Positions 59,301 through 64,000 of a DNA stretch of 64,000 bases are shown piece after piece. The stretch's first letter is position 1, and every line of letters starts with the position of its first letter. The notes under the pieces are model-generated. The model saw only the letters and a program-made list of their open reading frames with translations, was not told the origin of the DNA and searched no databases. Both the position numbers and the translations under genes were made by a program. Source of the DNA: Lineus longissimus. Lineage: Eukaryota; Nemertea; Pilidiophora; Heteronemertea; Lineidae. The stretch covers positions 24,182,599 to 24,246,598 of the forward strand of contig NC_088309.1 of NCBI RefSeq assembly GCF_910592395.1, read 5' to 3'.

Positions 59301-60600
59301 GTTTAGACATACATGTTCCAAAGCCTCCATATCAATAGACTTTTAGAGGTCACATCAAGAAACTGGGTATCAATCTCTCGCACACCATGCCTATGTAATC
59401 GGTTAAAACGTACCATTTTCTGTCTCCTGCCAGACAATTCCCTCCAAACTCACACTCGTACCGGGTTCACATGGACCAAGACATTCAGGTTCCGTAATCG
59501 TGCCAACATGCGAGGTCTCCGTCGATGCATCATGGAAAGGTTGTGATACCGATGATGAAGTCTCGACGTTTTGGAATGGGGTGACTGTTCGGGGCGTCAT
59601 TTGATTAGGACTAGCACCAGGACAAGATGGGGCTGCAGCAGTCATGGCAGTTGGGTCATTCTGAAGAGAAAACAACTTTTAGCGTTATCAACCTAATCTG
59701 TAAAAGCCACTAGATCCAACTGATGTGAGAGATCGAGAGAGAACCTTGTCAATATGGGAATTTCACAATATCCGTCACGATCAGGACAGCTCACAACCTA
59801 CTTCCAGATGACAGCACCACTACAGAAAATAACCATTACAAAGCAGGTGCTGCCACCTTGCAAGTAAAGATCGCTCGTGATTGACTTATTTCGTTAGTAA
59901 TCCTTACCTTTTCCAACTTAATCTTTTTGACTGGCATACTAATACGATCCTCCACCTTCGCATTGAATTCATATGGGTCCAAGGCAGCCGTTGACACAGA
60001 CTCCCGCTTTATTCCAAAAGGTAATTTGTCCGATTCTAATAAACCATTCCCAGCGTCGTTACTATTTCCACAATGAATGGGGAACCCATTGGCCATGTTG
60101 GCTGCCCCTTCCAACGCTCGACAAGTCTTTTCCTTGCTTTTGTCCTTTTTATGTATTCCTCGCACTCCTTTTATGAGTTTATCTTTCCCGTCCCCGGGAC
60201 TCAGTTTCTTATCACCAACAGGCGACAATGCGCTAGAACCAAGTTCTCCTATACTAGCCATTTTGTCATGCTTGACAATTTCATGCTTAGTCTCAGATTT
60301 AGCACCACCACTTTTACGTTTTATTTTCATTTTTAAACCTTTATCGACTGTAGCCTGGTGTTCGATACCACTCATCTTGGGCGACGTGGTCTCGGGCTGC
60401 TGACCAGATATCGGACTGGTGCTGTTGCGCTCGAGATCAGCGTCGAGATCGATGATCAAGTTGCCAACACCGAGTTCCCATTCATTTTCATCATCATCAA
60501 ATGATTGGCTTGTCGACTCCTTAAAGTTGGTGACCTGGTGCGGGTTGGAGTCAGAGGCCACTGCACTACCGCTGTGGCCCTGTGTTGACTTTTCTCTCAT
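53244..60600 (-). CDS. ZNF609: ZNF609/ZNF608 (scribbler/brakeless family) transcription cofactor
   Basis: Five exons in consistent phase give 4500 nt, or 1499 residues (human ZNF609 1411). The family has one C2H2 finger in a long disordered protein. Human ZNF609 works with Integrator and the cohesin loader NIPBL, and Drosophila scribbler/brakeless is a nuclear corepressor. Conserved blocks here: [19 protein letters not shown] (39-57), [20 protein letters not shown] (288-307), [13 protein letters not shown], one C2H2 finger (C475, C480, H493, H498 or H496), [21 protein letters not shown] and [18 protein letters not shown]. Invertebrates usually have one gene for vertebrate ZNF608 and ZNF609, so the symbol means the common ancestor gene. 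It lies just upstream of LRRK1 on the same strand. Confidence 0.93.
53759..57150 (-). CDS. ZNF609: ZNF609 long exon with the C2H2 finger
   Basis: This 3392-nt exon encodes residues 343-1473. It begins [14 protein letters not shown] (human RFCDSPTSDLEMR) and a basic GRGKRG segment. The single finger reads [20 protein letters not shown] (human [20 protein letters not shown]). Further blocks are [20 protein letters not shown], a Lys-rich tract, [16 protein letters not shown], tyrosine-rich [11 protein letters not shown], a long charged coiled region and [16 protein letters not shown] His-rich end ([10 protein letters not shown]) matches the human HHHHHH run. One giant exon for most of the protein is also the vertebrate arrangement. 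Confidence 0.95.
57151..58910 (-). other. ZNF609 intron
   Basis: Lies between the 58911-58998 and 53759-57150 exons. The reading frames inside are short and the splice chain is complete without them. Confidence 0.7.
58911..58998 (-). CDS. ZNF609: ZNF609 exon 3
   Basis: 88 nt encode [20 protein letters not shown] and TKHDWAPPR, matching human [19 protein letters not shown] and TRHDWAPPR. Phases 1 and 2 fit both neighbours. This is one of the most conserved parts of the family and was too short for a simple reading-frame scan. Confidence 0.95.
59414..59660 (-). CDS. ZNF609: ZNF609 exon 2
   Basis: 247 nt. The first 55 residues are Ser/Thr/Pro-rich. The end, [20 protein letters not shown] then WQETENG, is almost the human sequence [20 protein letters not shown]. 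It splices in phase 1 to exon 3. Confidence 0.95.
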
Positions 60601-60646
60601 TGGCTCCAAGTGGTTTGTATAATGACATTAATACAATTCTAAGAAC
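59908..60646 (-). CDS. ZNF609: ZNF609 first coding exon (with 46 nt of leader)
   Basis: Coding starts at ATG 60600 and runs 693 nt. An upstream in-frame TAA excludes an earlier ATG. The acceptor ttctgtctttatag ends at 60647, so this is an internal exon and a noncoding first exon lies upstream. Residues 38-57 ([20 protein letters not shown]) match human [20 protein letters not shown]. The end [11 protein letters not shown] is basic, like human LLKKVKSEK. The human counterpart exon is the source of circ-ZNF609. Confidence 0.88.
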
Positions 60647-63600
60647 CTATAAAGACAGAAAAGAAGACCAGGATGAGCTTTTAAGCCAATGAGAAAAGTT
60701 ACTTTTTCAAATGGAGGATCTCTCAAACTCCCAGGCCTTTGGATTGATTCTGACTTTATTTTAGAAATGATACCAGGGGACATATCACCCAAATTGATGA
60801 ATTTTAGAACGTCAAGTGCCTGAAATTATTGGCATTCTGCTCATGTGGTATCATTACTCCTGGTGGGAGACGTAATGAAATTTTTTCATATTTATACTCT
60901 GAACGATCAGCATGCAGTAATTCCCCTCACCAAGACCAGGTGGGGGTAGGAGTGGCACTGCGTCCATGCTGCTTGTGCTACAGCCCTTCTGAATAATGCC
61001 CATTCCAAGCTAATCCAGTGTAATTACAATAAGTTTTCCCTTTCAGTGATAAGCACAATATCCACAGCTTAATGCATGTACATGTACATCTATCTGGAGG
61101 GTGCTGAGCTATTTAAATTATTTGCTTCAGGTTTTTACATGAAATACTTCTACTGTAATCAAACCCCATTTAAACCCCTTTTCCAATTCAAATTGCTCTC
61201 AAAAAGAAATTCAAAGAGAAGGAAGCCCTTACTCCTTGGACACAATCAGTCGGAAAATCCTATTGAACATAAGGTTCCATGCAATGGCATACCAATGACA
61301 AAGGAACTAAACTGCTCAGGCCACACAATGCAAACACTTCAGCCAGCCTGACGAACATTGAAAACTTCAGTACAAACTGCTGTAATTGAGTTGATAAGGC
61401 CAATTAAAGATAAAACGTTTCTTTATTTTATTTGAAAATTTTGCTTCAACCTTGGTGGTCAAGATGCCCCCCCCCCCCATACTGATTTCAGTACCATAAT
61501 GTAAAGGTTTGGACAGGTTTGGACGAGAAACGATATTGAGTTTTTACTTCCCTAAAAGCAATACTCCCACTGTGGGCCCCTGCTATCAAAGCACTGCATA
61601 CTCAACTGACATGCCCTGTGGTCATGAATAATACAACAAGCATTGAACCAAGCTGCTGGCTTTTTGTGTGAAGTGAAATAGAGAACCCCACAATACATGA
61701 TCTCAACAAAGAGCAGTGGTGAACCTGACGCCTGGAGAGTCACTGTTTGAGACTCTACACTCCCATTGAAAATCAATGGGGGACATTACTGTTTTTCTAT
61801 AGACAAGATACATGTAGGTTTGAATAAAATGAAGCATAAAAACCAATCTGAAGTTGGGTTACTATAATTCATCTTATACTGTTTGCTGGAAAGCATGCAG
61901 TATATAGCCTGTTTAGAAATATAAGTACATGTACTTCCAGTTAAAATTTACAGTTTGACAACTATAAATCCATTCAATGATGGCACGTTTTCGTCAACTG
62001 ATGACCTTTTTTTGGGCCGTGATCAGGGATTGTAAACTCGTTCTCTCTAGATGTAAAGTCCATAAATTGACCTACAATGTAGTTGGCATTTCAAAACATT
62101 GATTAGCCAAAAGTGGCTATAGGCCTACTTAATTGATTCTGTCCAAGTCTTCTTTGTTTTCCTTATACACAGGGCACTTAGACATTAAGGTTTTGTACTG
62201 GTCAATTTTATCAAGATTAATTTACAGTGGAATAAGCAGGAAATTAAGATTTTACCTAAACCCATTTATGCCCATGTTACAATCATAATGCCCAGTGCTG
62301 GGTGAGTTTTAGCCTACGTCACAGTCATTTGAGGCAAAAAGTGCTAAATTAGAAAAAAAATCCAGTAGGTCCGATCATGAGGGTATGATATTACATATAG
62401 AAATTTCATGTAATTAGCACTTTTTTGTCCCAAATCCCTGTGCATAAGTAGGCCCTACATTTCAAGAGTCTAACTGAAATAAAATTATTCATTGAAATGG
62501 TCGTCTTAGCTGATCTACAACATTGCCTGCAAATTCAAGAACGAATAATCAATGACAACATTTGATTTGTATGAAAAACTGTAAATCTAACAATAAATTC
62601 AGAACAGTCTATAGGCATGAGAATGTAACAACACCGCCTGCCACACACACATCCAACAGTGCAGTTGGTCGATTATAACTTATCCAAACACCACAGTACA
62701 AGATCCATTGCCCACTTACACACTCAATACTAGACTAATCCAAAGGCCGAATACATACTGGCTATACAGTACTGGCATAGAGGGTATTGGTTTAGTGCAT
62801 TCCCATTGGCAAACTCCACTAGACTGAGGCGCCACTACACTCCATACCAGACACTACAGTGTACATAGAGTATAGTACTCCTATAGTACTCCACATCAAT
62901 TCTCTACACAACAAAGAAAAAACATCCATAATGCATGCATATAATTCCAAAACGACATTAATAGTTTCCTGACCGTTTAATAGTACATCCACGTTGATAA
63001 AATCCAAAACTGTTGAAAATTGTAAGTTTTCTGCGAGATCCGGCAAATGGCGGTCCTACCTCTTTTGTGGTTGAGAACCATCTGCCAAAGGTTCACTTTG
63101 CCAGCCAATGATTGGAAATGGACTCAACCACTATTGTCAGCGTGACAGGGGTGTTAGGATTTCAGCATACCATTATTGGTTTATGAGCATTGTCCTTTGG
63201 TTCCATAAGTGCAGTGTGTATTTAGTTTTGCAAATATAAAGGGGTGAACACAATGCAATAATTGGCGAGTTGTTTGCGGAATTGTAGCTTTACAGATGTA
63301 TGGCCCATTTCCAAGTTGGTGATTAATTTCAGTTAATCGCTTCAGCCGGCACAGCCATGATATTGATTAGTTATGTTGAGTTTTGATCTCAGATATTCAA
63401 AAGTGGTGTGCGTAAGTGCTCAATAAAACATCAAAAAATAAATTACATCCCAAAAATCTTCTCAATTGATCACGATAGCAATAAACAATAATGAGCAGTC
63501 AGTCAATCAAATGCATATAGCAAAATAACTGACTCGACAGATTTTGACTTTGAACACATGTTTGTCGACGCCTTAAATCATTAATTGTAATCAGACTCAA

Positions 63601-64000
63601 ATATTACACATTTCAACAAAAAATAAAGTAATTCATATTTCAGTCATAGGTCAAGTATCAAAACTGATGACCTTTAGAAGTACCAACATTCTGATATGTT
63701 ATATTTGCCCTCAGGAGGGGAGGGAGGGGGCAGGGTATTTGGAGGATCAGCTGCCATATAAGGTGTGTTAGCCCTGTCATTGAAGATTTTTTATCATTTG
63801 TGAGAATTCTGCCATCATTCCGGTGGATGGTGAACATCCACATGAAAATAAGAGTAGATGTGTTGTCAGTATTGTGGTGTTTGTCGTTTTTGCTGAGCCA
63901 TTTGGTCTTATTTTCTTGCACCAGTAGTTGGTGTTTCACTGGACGTGGGGATGAGGATTAAAGGAAGATTGGGACATTATTTGCCATCAACACCTCAAAT
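60647..64000 (-). other. Probable ZNF609 first intron / upstream region
   Basis: No coding exon on either strand could be supported. It contains a poly(C) run (61467-61478), several TACATGTA octamers near 61078, 61810 and 61930, and no clear promoter. The noncoding first exon implied by the acceptor at 60647 may lie here or beyond the window. Confidence 0.45.

Noticed and set aside
1-64000. Bacterial-type operons, CRISPR arrays, rRNA genes
   Set aside because: The gene structure is entirely spliced and animal-like. No such features were seen.

Overview
This window is nuclear DNA from an animal. It has three long multi-exon genes with GT-AG introns, and their closest recognisable relatives are vertebrate proteins: 53BP1 (TP53BP1), LRRK1 and ZNF609/ZNF608. 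Introns of 100 to 1500 bases, many tRNA-derived repeat fragments, frequent TACATGTA-type octamers and well-kept ancestral protein motifs fit a slowly evolving invertebrate. A lophotrochozoan such as a mollusc or brachiopod is my best guess. A non-vertebrate deuterostome cannot be excluded.

Layout. 1-1230: remnant of a non-LTR retrotransposon running into seven copies of a 68-base tandem repeat. 2316-16272 (+): TP53BP1, 31 exons whose splice phases all agree, about 1472 residues, with oligomerisation-like, tandem Tudor, UDR and double BRCT segments. 16273-28719: gene-poor DNA with two separated arrays of one ~74-base satellite, a small repeated noncoding cluster at 21.2-21.5 kb and an ~850-base mobile-element-like block at 26.8-27.7 kb. 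28725-50982 (-): LRRK1, 30 confident plus 2 tentative exons, read from ankyrin repeats through LRRs, Roc, COR, kinase and WD40-like tail. 53244-60646 (-): ZNF609/608 (Drosophila scribbler/brakeless relative), five coding exons, 1499 residues. 60647-64000 is probably its first intron.

The three genes do not form one pathway. 53BP1 is a chromatin reader that promotes end-joining repair, LRRK1 is a cytosolic GTPase-kinase, and ZNF609 is a nuclear transcription cofactor. What links them is position: as I recall, the human copies all lie on chromosome 15, so this 60 kb cluster looks like part of an old bilaterian linkage group.

No wholly new system was found. The most useful observations are a nearly identical in-frame exon duplication in TP53BP1, a non-aromatic residue in its methyl-lysine cage beside an intact UDR, a lineage-specific cysteine cluster, a Ras-like glutamine in the LRRK1 GTPase, and a ZNF609 first coding exon with the architecture of the human circ-ZNF609 exon.
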